In this document: piece after piece, positions 24,999-34,739 of the stretch | How positions within the stretch are numbered: position 1 is the stretch's first letter | How the letters are laid out: each line of letters begins with the position of its first letter | NCBI GenBank assembly: GCA_035633215.1 | Contig: DASQFI010000030.1 | Coordinates: 1 to 64,000, forward strand | Reading direction: 5' to 3' | Source of the DNA: DASQFI01 sp035633215 | GTDB taxonomy: Bacteria > Acidobacteriota > Vicinamibacteria > Vicinamibacterales > SCN-69-37 | DNA: 64,000 nucleotides | The notes under the pieces: model-generated | Seen by the model: only the letters and a program-made list of their open reading frames with translations | Databases searched by the model: none | Told to the model about the DNA's origin: nothing | Made by a program: the position numbers and the translations under genes

Positions 24999-27967
24999 TT
25001 GACCATCCAGACGTCCTCGAGCACCGTGACCGATGTCGTCAGTGTCTGGCCGCCGAGGGCCACGCGAACCACATAGGTCCCAGGCGCGACGGGCGCGCCG
25101 CCGCCCGGGAACCCGCCGCGGCCGCCGCCTCCGCCACCACCCGCAACGAATGGCACACCCGTGGGGCCGCCGCCGCGGCCTCCGCCGCCGCCACGTCCCG
25201 CGAACTGCGCAATCAGCGCCTGCTGTTCCGCCGTCAGCGGCGGCGTGTCGCCCAGGAGATCCCACTGCCAGCGGTTGAGGCCCGCCTGCGCCGGCACCTT
25301 CTGCGTTCTCACCGCTCGGCCAGCGCTGTCGTTGATCGTGATCGTAGCTTCGCCGGGCGATGAGGCGAGGAAGCTGATCGCGGTTCCGCCCTGCGGATTC
25401 TCGCCTCGGAATTGCTTGGCCGTGGCTCGTCTCGTGGCCTCTCGATCGTTCTTCCAGAGCACGGCCGGCCGCGGATCGAACACCCTCGGCGCCGTGGCTG
25501 ACGACCCGATCTGCTGCAGCGGCGTGATGTCGTCGGCGATAAAGAAGCTGCGTCCATGGGTGGCCACGATGAGATCGCCGTCGCGCGGATGGATCAGCAG
25601 GTCATCGATGCGAACGCGGGGGAGACCTGTCTCGAACGGCTTCCAGTCGCGCCCGCCGTCCAGGGTCACGAACAGGCCGAACTCCGTCCCGACGAACATC
25701 AGGCTGGGATTGACGAAGTCTTCCTCGACCGCGTTGATGTGCCCCTTCGCCGGCAGGTTTCCCGCGACCGAGACCCATGTCTTGCCATAGTCCGTGGTCT
25801 TGAACAGATACGGACGCCAGTCATCGAAGCGATGGTTGTCGATGGCGACGTAGGCGGTGCCGGGATCGAAGTTCGACGGCTCGATCCGCGCGATCTGCGA
25901 TTCGGTTTTCGGCGCGCCGGAAATGTTGCCGTACACATTCGTGAATGCCGCGCCGCCATTCTGGCTCACGTGCACGTTGCCGTCGTCGGTGCCCACCCAG
26001 ATGACGCCGGGCCGGGCCGGAGATTCGCGAATGATCGTGATGTTCGAGTTGTTCGCATAGCCGTCATGTTTTGACGCCATCGGCGCGCGCCCTGGCACGC
26101 CCATGATCGGATTCGCGAAGCGGTCGACGCTCTTGGTGAGATCGGTCGAATTCATCCACCAGGTGTCGCCGCGGTTCGTGGACTTGAAGAAGTATTGCGC
26201 GCCGTAATAGACCGTGGCCGGGTTGTGCGGCGAGATTTCGAGCGGCGCGTTCCAGTTGAACCGGAACTCGTCGGACTTCGCCGGAGCATTGATGATGTTG
26301 CCCGTGGCCGCGCCGCCCCCACCTCCGCCTCCGCCTCCGGCGAGCGCGGGACGAATGCTGCGCTGCGATCCGTCGCGCAGGCTCAACCGGTTGACGTTCC
26401 CGTTCTGCGATTCGGAGTAAATGATGGTGTAGTCCGTCGGATCGTTCCGCGTGTAGAAGCCGTCGCCGCCGCCGACGTTGTACCAGTCGGTGTTCACGGC
26501 GCCGGTGGCCGATCGAACGGCGCTCGGTCCGCACCAGCTCCCGTTGTCCTGAAGTCCGCCGCAGACGTGATACGGCCGGCGCATGTCGGCCGACACCTGA
26601 TAGAACTGTCCGAGCGGCATGTTGTTCAGGTAGTCCCATGTCAGGCCGCCGTCGTAACTCACGTCAATGCCGCCGTCGTGGCCGGTCCAGACGATGCGCG
26701 GATCTTTGGGGCTGATCCAGAAGGCGTGATAGTCGCCGTGGCCCGTGCCGCTGAACGGGCGCCACTCGCGGCCCCCGTCGATCGACATCTGGGCCGAGGC
26801 GCCGCCGACGAGCAGCTTCTGATCGTTGGCCGGGTCGACACGGATCTGGCTGTAGTACATCGGACGGTTGTTCTCGTTGCTCACGACGCGCCAGGTCTTG
26901 CCCGCGTCGTCCGATCGCCAGACACCGCTGCGCTGGGGATCGGGCGGGGCAGGAGGGGCGCCCGGTGCGCCACCGCCGCGGCCTCCGCCGCCACCACCAC
27001 CGCCGCGTCCGCCACCGCCGCGCTGCGCAGGCCCGCCGTCATCGGCTACGCCGGCGCCCGTGCCGCCGCTCGCCCCGACTTCGACGTGCGCGAAGATAAT
27101 CGACGGCTTGGCGCGGTGTACATCGATGCCGATGCGGCCGATGATGTTGTCTTTCGGCTCGGGCCAGCCGCTGCCCTGGACCTTCGTCCACGACTTGCCG
27201 CCGTCAACCGATTTCCACAACCCGCTGTTCGGGCCGCCGCCGTTGAATCCCCACCAGGTCCGCCGCCGCTGATAGGAGACCGCGTAGACGTTGTTGGGAT
27301 TCACCGGATCGATGACGACGTCGCTGAATCCCGTGTCGGCATCGATGTATTTGGACTTCGTCCAGGTTTTGCCGCCGTCTATGGACTTGTAGAGCCCGCG
27401 CTCTTCGTTGGGGCCGAAGAGATGTCCGACGGCCGCCACGTAGACCGTGTTCGGATCTTTCGGATGCACAGCCACGCGCCCGATCGACTGGGTGTCTTCG
27501 AGGCCCAGGTGCACCCACGTCCGGCCGCCATCACGCGTGCCATAGACGCCATTGCCGATCGTCGAGCTCTGCCGGTTGTTCGGCTCGCCCATGCCCACGT
27601 ACACCACGCGCGGATCGCTCGGTGCGATGGCGATGTCGCCGACGGACGAGTTCGGCTTCTCGTCGAACATCGACGTCCACGTGCGCCCGCCGTTGGTCGT
27701 TTTCCACAGGCCGCCGGTGGCGAAGCCGACCCAGACGGTCAGCGGATCGTCGACCGCGCCCTCGATCTCATCCACGCGCCCGCCCATCGTCGCGGGCCCG
27801 ATCGAGCGAAACACAAACCCGCGCAGGAGCGGGTCGCTCGAGGCGTTGACAGGCGGCGTGGCGGCCGGCGCGCCGGCGGGTCCCTGCGCGAGTGCGACAG
27901 CGCCCGCGAGAACGCACGCCGAGGCGATCAGGATCGACCGGCGGAAGTGCGAGAGTGGCGTGGTCAT
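24995..27967 (-). CDS. Secreted VPS10/BNR-repeat propeller protein
   Basis: 990 residues from the ATG at 27967, chosen because a signal peptide (MTTPLSHFRRSILIASACVLAGAVALAQ) follows directly and AAAGGA precedes it. Asp-box/BNR units are abundant: GGLWKTTNGGRTW, GVYGTRDGGRTW, GLYKSIDGGKTW, GLWKSVDGGKSW, FKTTDYGKTW, FVTLDGGRDW. They build one or two sortilin-like ten-bladed propellers. An internal glycine run (about residues 320-345, RGGGGRGGGGG-type) and a second one near the C-terminus (about 950-970) are low-complexity linkers. In Acidobacteria such proteins are annotated as glycosyl hydrolase-like, but no catalytic residues can be named. It is divergent from the TonB receptor at 28243. Confidence 0.82.
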   Translation of the reverse strand: MTTPLSHFRRSILIASACVLAGAVALAQGPAGAPAATPPVNASSDPLLRGFVFRSIGPATMGGRVDEIEGAVDDPLTVWVGFATGGLWKTTNGGRTWTSMFDEKPNSSVGDIAIAPSDPRVVYVGMGEPNNRQSSTIGNGVYGTRDGGRTWVHLGLEDTQSIGRVAVHPKDPNTVYVAAVGHLFGPNEERGLYKSIDGGKTWTKSKYIDADTGFSDVVIDPVNPNNVYAVSYQRRRTWWGFNGGGPNSGLWKSVDGGKSWTKVQGSGWPEPKDNIIGRIGIDVHRAKPSIIFAHVEVGASGGTGAGVADDGGPAQRGGGGRGGGGGGGGRGGGAPGAPPAPPDPQRSGVWRSDDAGKTWRVVSNENNRPMYYSQIRVDPANDQKLLVGGASAQMSIDGGREWRPFSGTGHGDYHAFWISPKDPRIVWTGHDGGIDVSYDGGLTWDYLNNMPLGQFYQVSADMRRPYHVCGGLQDNGSWCGPSAVRSATGAVNTDWYNVGGGDGFYTRNDPTDYTIIYSESQNGNVNRLSLRDGSQRSIRPALAGGGGGGGGGAATGNIINAPAKSDEFRFNWNAPLEISPHNPATVYYGAQYFFKSTNRGDTWWMNSTDLTKSVDRFANPIMGVPGRAPMASKHDGYANNSNITIIRESPARPGVIWVGTDDGNVHVSQNGGAAFTNVYGNISGAPKTESQIARIEPSNFDPGTAYVAIDNHRFDDWRPYLFKTTDYGKTWVSVAGNLPAKGHINAVEEDFVNPSLMFVGTEFGLFVTLDGGRDWKPFETGLPRVRIDDLLIHPRDGDLIVATHGRSFFIADDITPLQQIGSSATAPRVFDPRPAVLWKNDREATRRATAKQFRGENPQGGTAISFLASSPGEATITINDSAGRAVRTQKVPAQAGLNRWQWDLLGDTPPLTAEQQALIAQFAGRGGGGGRGGGPTGVPFVAGGGGGGGRGGFPGGGAPVAPGTYVVRVALGGQTLTTSVTVLEDVWMVK

Positions 27968-28158
27968 GGCAATGGTCCTTTCCTGGCACGATGGGCGACG
28001 GACAGCGGTCCATCGCCGGGTCGGTAGGGCGTAATGTACCGTCCGAGCGCGTCCGGTGCCAAGGCGAAGTTCCGCAGTCTTTGATCGTGGCCAGGCAGCG
28101 TTCGGAATGGCCCACCACGTGAAGGCCACCGTGTAATGTCCCCATAAGAAGAACAGAT

Positions 28159-28187
28159 TTGCGTTGCAGCGGCACGCTCCCTAGACT
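28159..28187 (+). promoter_or_regulatory. Promoter candidate of the TonB receptor gene
   Basis: TTGCGT (28159-28164) and TAGACT (28182-28187) are separated by 17 bp, the ideal spacing for a housekeeping sigma factor, 55 bp before the ATG at 28243. AGGGGAG before that ATG is a good ribosome-binding site. Confidence 0.5.
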
Positions 28188-28242
28188 CACTTCACCGGAC
28201 AACCTGGCTGATAGTCGCCGTCGGCAAATAAGGGGAGAGAAC

Positions 28243-31104
28243 ATGCGAACGCTGATTCTCGGACTCTTGGTGCTCATGTGTTCCGCGGCGGAGACCCTCG
28301 CACAAGGGAGTGAGGGCTCGATTCGCGGCTACATCCGCGATGAGCAAGGAGGCTTGCTGCCGGGCGTGACGGTCACGGCTACCAGCCCCACCGTCGCCAG
28401 CGCCTACACCGCCGTCACCGATCAGGAAGGGCACTATCGCCTGCTGAACCTCCCACCCGGTACGTACACGGTGGCTGCAACCCTCCAGGGCTTCGCGAAG
28501 ATCGCACGCGCGGACATGGTCATGCGCGCAGGGCTGAACTTGTCCGTCGACATCGTGATGAAAGTCGGTGGGCTGCAAGAAACGATCACCGTGAGCGGCG
28601 AAACCCCCTTGCTCGAGGCGTCCAACCCCGGGCAGGCCGTGAACGTGAGCGGCGAAATGGCGCAATCGATCCCCCTCGCGGGCCGAAGGCATTGGTCCGA
28701 GTTTCTCCGGTTCACGCCCGGGGCCGTGGTGGGCGACGGGACGCAGAACACGGCAGGCACGTTCTACGTCCACGGAGCGGGTTTCAATTCGTATGTGACC
28801 ACGGTCGACGGCTCTGACATGAGCTCGGGACAGAATCCCTGGCCCGGATACTCCGACCTTCCGAGCGGCACGATCGCCGACGTGCAGATCGCCACGAGCG
28901 GTCTGGACGCCGCCACGCCGCTGGGGTTTGGCGTCGCCTCGAACGTCGTGACGAAGTCCGGGACGGATCATCTGAGGGGAACCGGGACGTTCGCCGTGAC
29001 GCCGAAAGCCTGGACCGGCACGAACACCCCCGGCGGGACCAGCGAATTCATGACGCTCGTTCAACCCGAGATTGCCGCCGGCGGTCCGATCCAGCGACAG
29101 CGGTGGTGGCTCTTCGGCTCGTACCGCTACCGGTCCGGTTCTTTTGGGATCGGCCGGCCGGCCGACCAGGTGGCCGACATGAAGCTGATCGATCCGTCGT
29201 TCGTGCCGTTCGACAAAGACATCAGCGGCCCGATCCCGTTCGTCAAAGTCACCGGACAGATCAACCGCAGTCACCGGGTCGAGAGCTTCGTGAACCAGGA
29301 CAAGACGACCTACGACTTTCCCTCGTCGCTCGACACGGCGAAGTTCCGGCGGGAGTTCATCGGCGGCTGGGGCTACTCGGGGCGCCTCGCGTCGGTGTGG
29401 ACGAACTGGCTGACCAGCAACGTCGGATTCTCGTGGAACAACAAGTCGTTTGGCAGGTGGGTGTTCCGCAACGACCTGCCGTCGCGCCGGGTGTATCGCG
29501 ACGTGCAGGCGTCGAGCGGCCGGCTCTCGGGTGTGTCGCAGCGGGCCACTCTCGACAACGCCGACACGACGATCTCTTCGCCGTACTACAAGTGGACCGT
29601 CACGACCGACTTCAACGCCTACAAGAGCGGCTGGCTTGGCACTCACGACTTCCGGTTCGGCGCGTGGCTGCAGCCGACGATGCACCTCGAGAACACCACG
29701 AACTACGTGAACGGCGGGTTTACGGTCCAGGATGAAGTGCTGCGCGATCCCACCAACGCCGCCGGAGGGACCGTGCCGTTCCGGCGCCAGATCTTCGATG
29801 CCGATCACATCACCAGCAGCCGCGGGAACTTTGCCGACTACGCCGTCTACATCCAGGACTCGTGGCGCCCGATGCCGAGAGCCACGGTGACACTGGGCCT
29901 CCGGGTCGACTGGGTCACCCGGCGAGACGACATTTTCAAGATCACGACGCAGGACAGCGTCGACGTCGGCCCGCGGCTCGGCATCAACTACATGCTCACG
30001 TCGGACCAGCGGAATGCCGTGCGCGCCTCGTTCATGCGCGCGCATGATGCCCCGAGCATCAATCAGACCCTGTTCACGGCAGGCACGAACACGCTCGGCT
30101 TCCGCGAGCTGTACGATTTGGACCGAAACGGCGACTTCGAGACGGTGTTCCCGACGCCAGCCAGCACCGCACTCAATCCGAGCCGCATCTTCGATCCGGA
30201 TTATCACCAGCCCTTCGTGGACGAGTGGACCGTCGGCTATCGCCGCCAGTTGCCGGGCCAGGCCACCCTGGACGTCGGGTTCATTCACCGTGACTATCGC
30301 GATCGGCCTGCGCTCGTCGAGCAGAACGCCATCTACGAGGGCAGCGTGTTCAAGGGCTACCGCAACGAGAACCAGAACGACATCTTCCTGCTGACCACGA
30401 ACCGCTGGAACTCTCCTATTTATAAGGCCCTCGAAATCCTGGCCTCGAAGCAAACCGATCGGTTCCAGCTCCTCGGGAGCTTCACGCGCTCGTTCAACCA
30501 CATGAGCGGGACGTGGCAGCCGAACGATCCGGCGTCCTTCATCCAGCCCGCCGCGTTTCCCATCAACCGCGGTCTCGAGGGCAACGACAACCGGGGCGCG
30601 AGCTCCAACAACGGGTTGAACGCCGGCACGGGCGGAGCGGAGTGGACCGAACAGATCGTCCGGTTCTCGGCGGTGTATCACGCCCCCTGGAAGTTCAACG
30701 TGGCCACGAATTACGCGCTTCAAGGCGGCAGGTGGTCCGGCCCGATCCTGACCCGCGTGGCGGTCGCCGACCCGCAATTTGGCACGGCGACCGTGAGGCT
30801 CTCGAACGGGCGGGTCGTGTCGAATCCGCTGGCGACCCTGAATCGGTTCGCCTTCGAGACGCGGGGAGACGGGCAGTTCAAGCTGCCCGCGCTCCACGTG
30901 GTGAATCTGCGGATTGGACGCGAGTTCCGGCTCGTGAGAAACCGCCGTCTGCAGCTGGACCTGGATTTCTTCAACGTGGGCAACCTCGGTCGTTTCCAGG
31001 GTTTCCTGGGCGGGGCGAACCAGCTGTTCAACGTCAACTACGGCAGAGGCGGTTCGGTGCAGCAGCCAGTCAGCGCCCAGTTGGGCGTTCGGTACTCGTT
31101 CTGA
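28243..31104 (+). CDS. TonB-dependent receptor with N-terminal Cna-B/CarboxypepD-like domain
   Basis: 953 residues from the ATG at 28243. The signal peptide (MRTLILGLLVLMCSAAETLAQ) is followed by a carboxypeptidase-regulatory-like beta-sandwich (about 25-105: SIRGYIRDEQGGLLPGVTVTATSP, YRLLNLPPGTYTVAATLQGF), a plug domain (about 115-240) and an outer-membrane barrel ending in LGVRYSF with a terminal aromatic residue. This is the Oar-like architecture dominant in Acidobacteria, presumed to import large or polymeric substrates. It is followed by a VPS10-type propeller gene 32 nt downstream on the same strand, suggesting co-expression of the receptor with a secreted or surface partner. Confidence 0.9.
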   Translation: MRTLILGLLVLMCSAAETLAQGSEGSIRGYIRDEQGGLLPGVTVTATSPTVASAYTAVTDQEGHYRLLNLPPGTYTVAATLQGFAKIARADMVMRAGLNLSVDIVMKVGGLQETITVSGETPLLEASNPGQAVNVSGEMAQSIPLAGRRHWSEFLRFTPGAVVGDGTQNTAGTFYVHGAGFNSYVTTVDGSDMSSGQNPWPGYSDLPSGTIADVQIATSGLDAATPLGFGVASNVVTKSGTDHLRGTGTFAVTPKAWTGTNTPGGTSEFMTLVQPEIAAGGPIQRQRWWLFGSYRYRSGSFGIGRPADQVADMKLIDPSFVPFDKDISGPIPFVKVTGQINRSHRVESFVNQDKTTYDFPSSLDTAKFRREFIGGWGYSGRLASVWTNWLTSNVGFSWNNKSFGRWVFRNDLPSRRVYRDVQASSGRLSGVSQRATLDNADTTISSPYYKWTVTTDFNAYKSGWLGTHDFRFGAWLQPTMHLENTTNYVNGGFTVQDEVLRDPTNAAGGTVPFRRQIFDADHITSSRGNFADYAVYIQDSWRPMPRATVTLGLRVDWVTRRDDIFKITTQDSVDVGPRLGINYMLTSDQRNAVRASFMRAHDAPSINQTLFTAGTNTLGFRELYDLDRNGDFETVFPTPASTALNPSRIFDPDYHQPFVDEWTVGYRRQLPGQATLDVGFIHRDYRDRPALVEQNAIYEGSVFKGYRNENQNDIFLLTTNRWNSPIYKALEILASKQTDRFQLLGSFTRSFNHMSGTWQPNDPASFIQPAAFPINRGLEGNDNRGASSNNGLNAGTGGAEWTEQIVRFSAVYHAPWKFNVATNYALQGGRWSGPILTRVAVADPQFGTATVRLSNGRVVSNPLATLNRFAFETRGDGQFKLPALHVVNLRIGREFRLVRNRRLQLDLDFFNVGNLGRFQGFLGGANQLFNVNYGRGGSVQQPVSAQLGVRYSF

Positions 31105-31136
31105 TCGAACTGATCGAACTCTGACGAGGTGGACCC

Positions 31137-33932
31137 ATGAGACTGGTGCGAGGGTTTGCAACCTCCCTGGGTTTCTTCCTGGCAACTGTGCTTGTTGTCA
31201 ATGGAGACGCCCCAAGCCAGGATCTCTTCAATGAGGACCTGCTCCGTACCTTCACCTTCAGGAATGTCGGGCCGTTCAGAATGCAGGCGCGAGCGTCCGC
31301 GATCGCGGTTCCGACGGCTCCGGCCAAGGACCACCTCTACACGTTCTACCTCACCACCTGGACCGGCGGCGTCTTCAAGACGACCAATGGCGGGGCGACA
31401 TTCACGCCCGTCTTCGACGCTCAGCGCAAGCTGACGATCGGGGCCATCGCCGTGGCTCCGTCGAACTCCAAGATTGTCTGGGTCGGGACCGGAGACACCC
31501 GAGGAGCCCGCAGCTCGTACCCCGGAGACGGCGTCTACAAGTCTGTGGACGCCGGTGAGACCTGGACGAACATGGGTCTGTCCGACTCCCATCATATTTC
31601 GCGAGTCGTGATCCACCCCACGAATCCCGACATCGTCTACGTGGGAGTCATGGGGCATCTCTATTCTGCGAACGAAGAGCGAGGCGTCTTCAAGACCACC
31701 GACGCCGGCAAAACATGGAAGAGAGCCCTGTTCGTCAATGACAAGTTGGGCGTGGTCGATCTCGTCATCAATCCGCGAAATCCGAACATCCTCTATGCAG
31801 CCACGTACGACATGCAGAGGACGCCCTGGATGAATCGGAACGCGGGCCCTGACAGCGGCATCCACAAGACCATCGACGGCGGAACGACGTGGACGAAGCT
31901 CGCCGGTGGGCTCCCCACGGGCAGAATCGGCAAGATCGGCCTCGACATATACCCTGGGAATCCCGAGATTCTGTATGCCGCCGTCATCAACGCCAACCCG
32001 GGACCCACGCCGGGGACGCCGGGGGGGTGCACCGGCGGGCAGCGAGCCGGGCTGATCGGCGGAGAGCTCTATCGCTCTGACAACGGGGGCCGCGTCTGGA
32101 CCAAGATGAACGCCGCCGAAGACGACATGAGCCCCAAGGGCAGCGGATACATCGGCTCCGGAGACGAGGATTGCGACGGGTTCACCCAGGTGAGAGTCGA
32201 TCCCAGCAACGACCAGAACGTGTTCATGGTGAGCAATTCACTCTTGAGCTCGACCGACGCCGGCAAGACCTGGCGCGGCGGCGGCGGGACACGTCCGGCG
32301 GGTCTCTTCCCCAACATCTTCGGCGATGTGCGGACGTTCTGGATCGACCCGCAAAACTCCGATCGCATGATCATCGGAGACGATGGCGGCTTCAATCTGT
32401 CCAATGACGGCGGGATGAGCAGCGACCATATCTCACACCTGCCGGTCGGCGAGCCCTATGCCGTCGGCTTCGACATGGAAGACCCCTACAACATTTACGC
32501 CTCCTTGCAGGACCACGAGGACTGGAAGGGACCCTCGATCGGCCCCATGGGCTACACGAGTCTTCTGGACTGGGTCGCGATCAGCAGCGGCGACGGCATG
32601 CACACCCGGGTCGATCCGGACGACCCTCGCTGGGCGTACACGACGAGCGAATGGGGAGGGGTCTTCCGGACCGACCAGAAGCTTGGATACCGGGTCGCCA
32701 TCCGCCCCACCAGGCCAGGCGGTGGGGCGCCTTATCGATCCATCTGGGGTACGCCCCTGCATGTCTCTCCGCACAACGGCAGCGTCATCTATACCGGGGG
32801 CGAGGTGCTCCTCAAGTCGGTCGACCGCGGCGACCACTGGACCGAGATCAGTGCGGACCTGAGCACGGCCGATCCAGCGAAGCTGGCTCCCTCAACCGAG
32901 CGCGGCGTGCAGCCGCCCCGCTACTGGTTCGCCATATCGACGATCTCGGAATCTCCAGTGACGGCAGGCGTGATTTGGGTCGGGACGAGTGACGGGAAGG
33001 TACACGTCACCAAGAACGCCGGCGGGGCGTGGGCGGACCTGACACAGGCCCTCGCTGGCGTGGGCGGGCCGAAAGAGACCTTCGTGAGCACGGTTGTCGC
33101 ATCCAGTCACGCGGCCGGTCGGGCCTATGTATCGAAGAGCGGCAACAAGGAGGACGATTTCCGCCCGTACCTTTATGCGACGGACGATTTTGGAGCGACC
33201 TGGAGGTCGTTGGCCGGGAGCCTCCCGAACGAGCCGATCCACATCGTTTGGGAAGACAACAGGAATCCGGATCTGCTCTTCGTCGGGAGCGGCGCGGGCC
33301 TCTTCGTCTCGATCAATCGCGGGAGGAAGTGGGTGAGGATGAACAACAACATCCCCAACGTCCCCGTGCTCGACCTGGCCGTGCATCCGCGCGAGCACGA
33401 TCTGATCGTTGCGGCGTTCGGGCGTAACGTGTTTGTGACCAATATCGGGTCCCTCCAGGAACTGAACGACGCGGTGCTGGCGAAGGACGTTCACTTGTTC
33501 GGGATCAAGCCGACCGTCCAGAGGGTCACGTGGGCCTTCGGCGCGAACGACAGGTTGTTCGCCCAGCGGTATTTCGTGACGCCGAACCCGGAGAACGGGA
33601 TGGTGATCCAGTACTACTTGAAGAACGCGCGGAACGACGGAGCCAGTATTGCCATTACCAACACCAGTGGCGCGGAGGTCGGCCGGCTCAAGGGGGCAAC
33701 GGCGGCTGGGATCAACACCGTCGTGTGGAACATGCTTGCGGGAGGGGCGCCGGGTGCAGCAGGTCGCGGCGGCGGACGCGGCCGTGGCCCAGGGTACTCG
33801 CCGGATTTGTGGGTCCCTCTCGGGGACTACGTCGTCACCCTCGAGGTCGGAGGACAGCGACTCATCCAGAACGCGCGCATCACCAAAACCCAGGGCTGGT
33901 CTGTTGGGGCATCGCCTCAGGTGATCCGGTAG
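31137..33932 (+). CDS. Secreted VPS10/BNR-repeat propeller protein, co-directional with the receptor
   Basis: 931 residues. The signal peptide is MRLVRGFATSLGFFLATVLVVNGDA (cleavage uncertain). BNR/Asp-box units run through the protein: GVFKTTNGGATF, GVYKSVDAGETW, GVFKTTDAGKTW, GIHKTIDGGTTW, LSSTDAGKTW, LLKSVDRGDHW, FVSINRGRKW. The C-terminus holds a fibronectin-like domain (MVIQYYLKNARNDGASIAITNTSG). It is a paralogue of the protein at 24995-27967, similar in length and order of blades. The ATG at 31137 is preceded by GAGGTGG. It is probably in one operon with the TonB receptor; the 10-bp TGATCGAACT unit is tandemly repeated between them. Confidence 0.85.
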   Translation: MRLVRGFATSLGFFLATVLVVNGDAPSQDLFNEDLLRTFTFRNVGPFRMQARASAIAVPTAPAKDHLYTFYLTTWTGGVFKTTNGGATFTPVFDAQRKLTIGAIAVAPSNSKIVWVGTGDTRGARSSYPGDGVYKSVDAGETWTNMGLSDSHHISRVVIHPTNPDIVYVGVMGHLYSANEERGVFKTTDAGKTWKRALFVNDKLGVVDLVINPRNPNILYAATYDMQRTPWMNRNAGPDSGIHKTIDGGTTWTKLAGGLPTGRIGKIGLDIYPGNPEILYAAVINANPGPTPGTPGGCTGGQRAGLIGGELYRSDNGGRVWTKMNAAEDDMSPKGSGYIGSGDEDCDGFTQVRVDPSNDQNVFMVSNSLLSSTDAGKTWRGGGGTRPAGLFPNIFGDVRTFWIDPQNSDRMIIGDDGGFNLSNDGGMSSDHISHLPVGEPYAVGFDMEDPYNIYASLQDHEDWKGPSIGPMGYTSLLDWVAISSGDGMHTRVDPDDPRWAYTTSEWGGVFRTDQKLGYRVAIRPTRPGGGAPYRSIWGTPLHVSPHNGSVIYTGGEVLLKSVDRGDHWTEISADLSTADPAKLAPSTERGVQPPRYWFAISTISESPVTAGVIWVGTSDGKVHVTKNAGGAWADLTQALAGVGGPKETFVSTVVASSHAAGRAYVSKSGNKEDDFRPYLYATDDFGATWRSLAGSLPNEPIHIVWEDNRNPDLLFVGSGAGLFVSINRGRKWVRMNNNIPNVPVLDLAVHPREHDLIVAAFGRNVFVTNIGSLQELNDAVLAKDVHLFGIKPTVQRVTWAFGANDRLFAQRYFVTPNPENGMVIQYYLKNARNDGASIAITNTSGAEVGRLKGATAAGINTVVWNMLAGGAPGAAGRGGGRGRGPGYSPDLWVPLGDYVVTLEVGGQRLIQNARITKTQGWSVGASPQVIR

Positions 33933-33948
33933 CAAAGGGAAACGTAAG

Positions 33949-34006
33949 CCTTTTCCCTTCTTCCTCTTACCTCTCCTTTGCCCTCTGCCCTTTGCCCTCT
34001 GCCCTT
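33949..34006 (-). repeat. Heptamer repeat (GGGCARA-type) tract overlapping a gene end
   Basis: On the minus strand the units GGGCAGA and GGGCAAA alternate, followed by a degenerate purine-rich tail. The tract supplies the last ~12 codons of the DUF5655-like gene at 33967-34356, so it was placed inside or at the end of a coding region. Confidence 0.75.
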
Positions 34007-34356
34007 GTCATTACCTGTTGCCCTGCGAGATCGTACGCGGCGTTCAGCCAGCTCGTGAGCTGACGGTCCACATCCGCCGGTTTCGCGAGCCGAATTTCGA
34101 CGTGCCAGCGGTGCGCCGACGCCTGTTCGCGTTTCTCGATTCTCGGGCTGCGAATGTCCTTGGCTGATTTCAGCGTGAGGATCAGCGATGAGCGTCGTGT
34201 GGCGACGCCTGCGAACGCCGTCTGCCGCACCAGATGGATGGAGGTTTTTTTCGGGTCCTCGGTGACAGGACCGAGGGTGCGGGCGGTCTTCAGGAGTTGC
34301 TGATACGTCGCGAGGACCGCAGGATCGCTCTTCACGAAGTGCGAGTGGACAGTCAT
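33967..34356 (-). CDS. DUF5655-like protein with repeat-encoded tail
   Basis: 129 residues. FVKSDPAVLATYQQLLKTARTLGPVTEDPKKTSIHLVRQTAFAGVATRRSSLILTLKSA resembles the DUF5655 domain, a small fold related to transport- or restriction-associated proteins of unknown activity; the pattern 'LGPVxExPKKTxIxLxRxxxFAGVxxRxxxLxL' is the basis of the call. The final residues TRAEGKGQRAKER are encoded by the GGGCARA heptamer tract and are probably not part of the ancestral protein. It is convergent with the VPS10 gene that ends 34 bp away. Confidence 0.6.
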   Translation of the reverse strand: MTVHSHFVKSDPAVLATYQQLLKTARTLGPVTEDPKKTSIHLVRQTAFAGVATRRSSLILTLKSAKDIRSPRIEKREQASAHRWHVEIRLAKPADVDRQLTSWLNAAYDLAGQQVMTRAEGKGQRAKER

Positions 34357-34532
34357 CGTGGCGGCATTTTAGCGATCTCGTAGTGACCGAGACGCGTGCC
34401 GGCGCCTAGCGGCATGCAGTCAACATTGTCGGGTTCAGGGGATTGTACGACTATTTCGAAACGTGGGCCCGAACTGCCGACCGCAAAGACGGAGCTACAA
34501 TCAGCGGCCTGGCAGCCCAGGGAGGGCGCAAC

Positions 34533-34706
34533 ATGGATTCTCTTCGCGGAAAGACACTGCGATGGACCTTCACAGACGGACCGGTGGCCGGGACGCGCTT
34601 CGAGCATACGTTTCACGATGATGGCAGCGTCGTGTGGCGCATCCTGGAAGGTCAGGGAAAAGGGGCATCGGCGCACGCCCTCCCTCGGGCTTCTCGCCTG
34701 ACGTAG
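34533..34706 (+). pseudogene. MoaF-like fragment
   Basis: About 57 codons: MDSLRGKTLRWTFTDGPVAGTRFEHTFHDDGSVVWRILEG matches the N-terminal half of small MoaF-related beta-barrel (lipocalin-like) proteins of roughly 110 residues. After GKGASAHALPR the similarity stops and the frame ends at TAG, so the 3' half is missing. Assignment is from pattern memory and moderate. Confidence 0.4.
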
Positions 34707-34739
34707 AGTGGATCGACGCGTTCCTCGACGGCCCACACC

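Noticed and set aside
26195..28027. A 610-codon plus-strand frame opposite the first VPS10-type gene
   Set aside because: Low-complexity antisense translation; the minus-strand frame shows clear Asp-box repeats.
28192..31185. A 997-codon open frame on the minus strand opposite the TonB receptor gene
   Set aside because: Its translation is Arg/His/Glu/Gly-rich with no domain or signal, as expected for the antisense of a high-GC gene; the plus-strand gene has signal peptide, plug and barrel.
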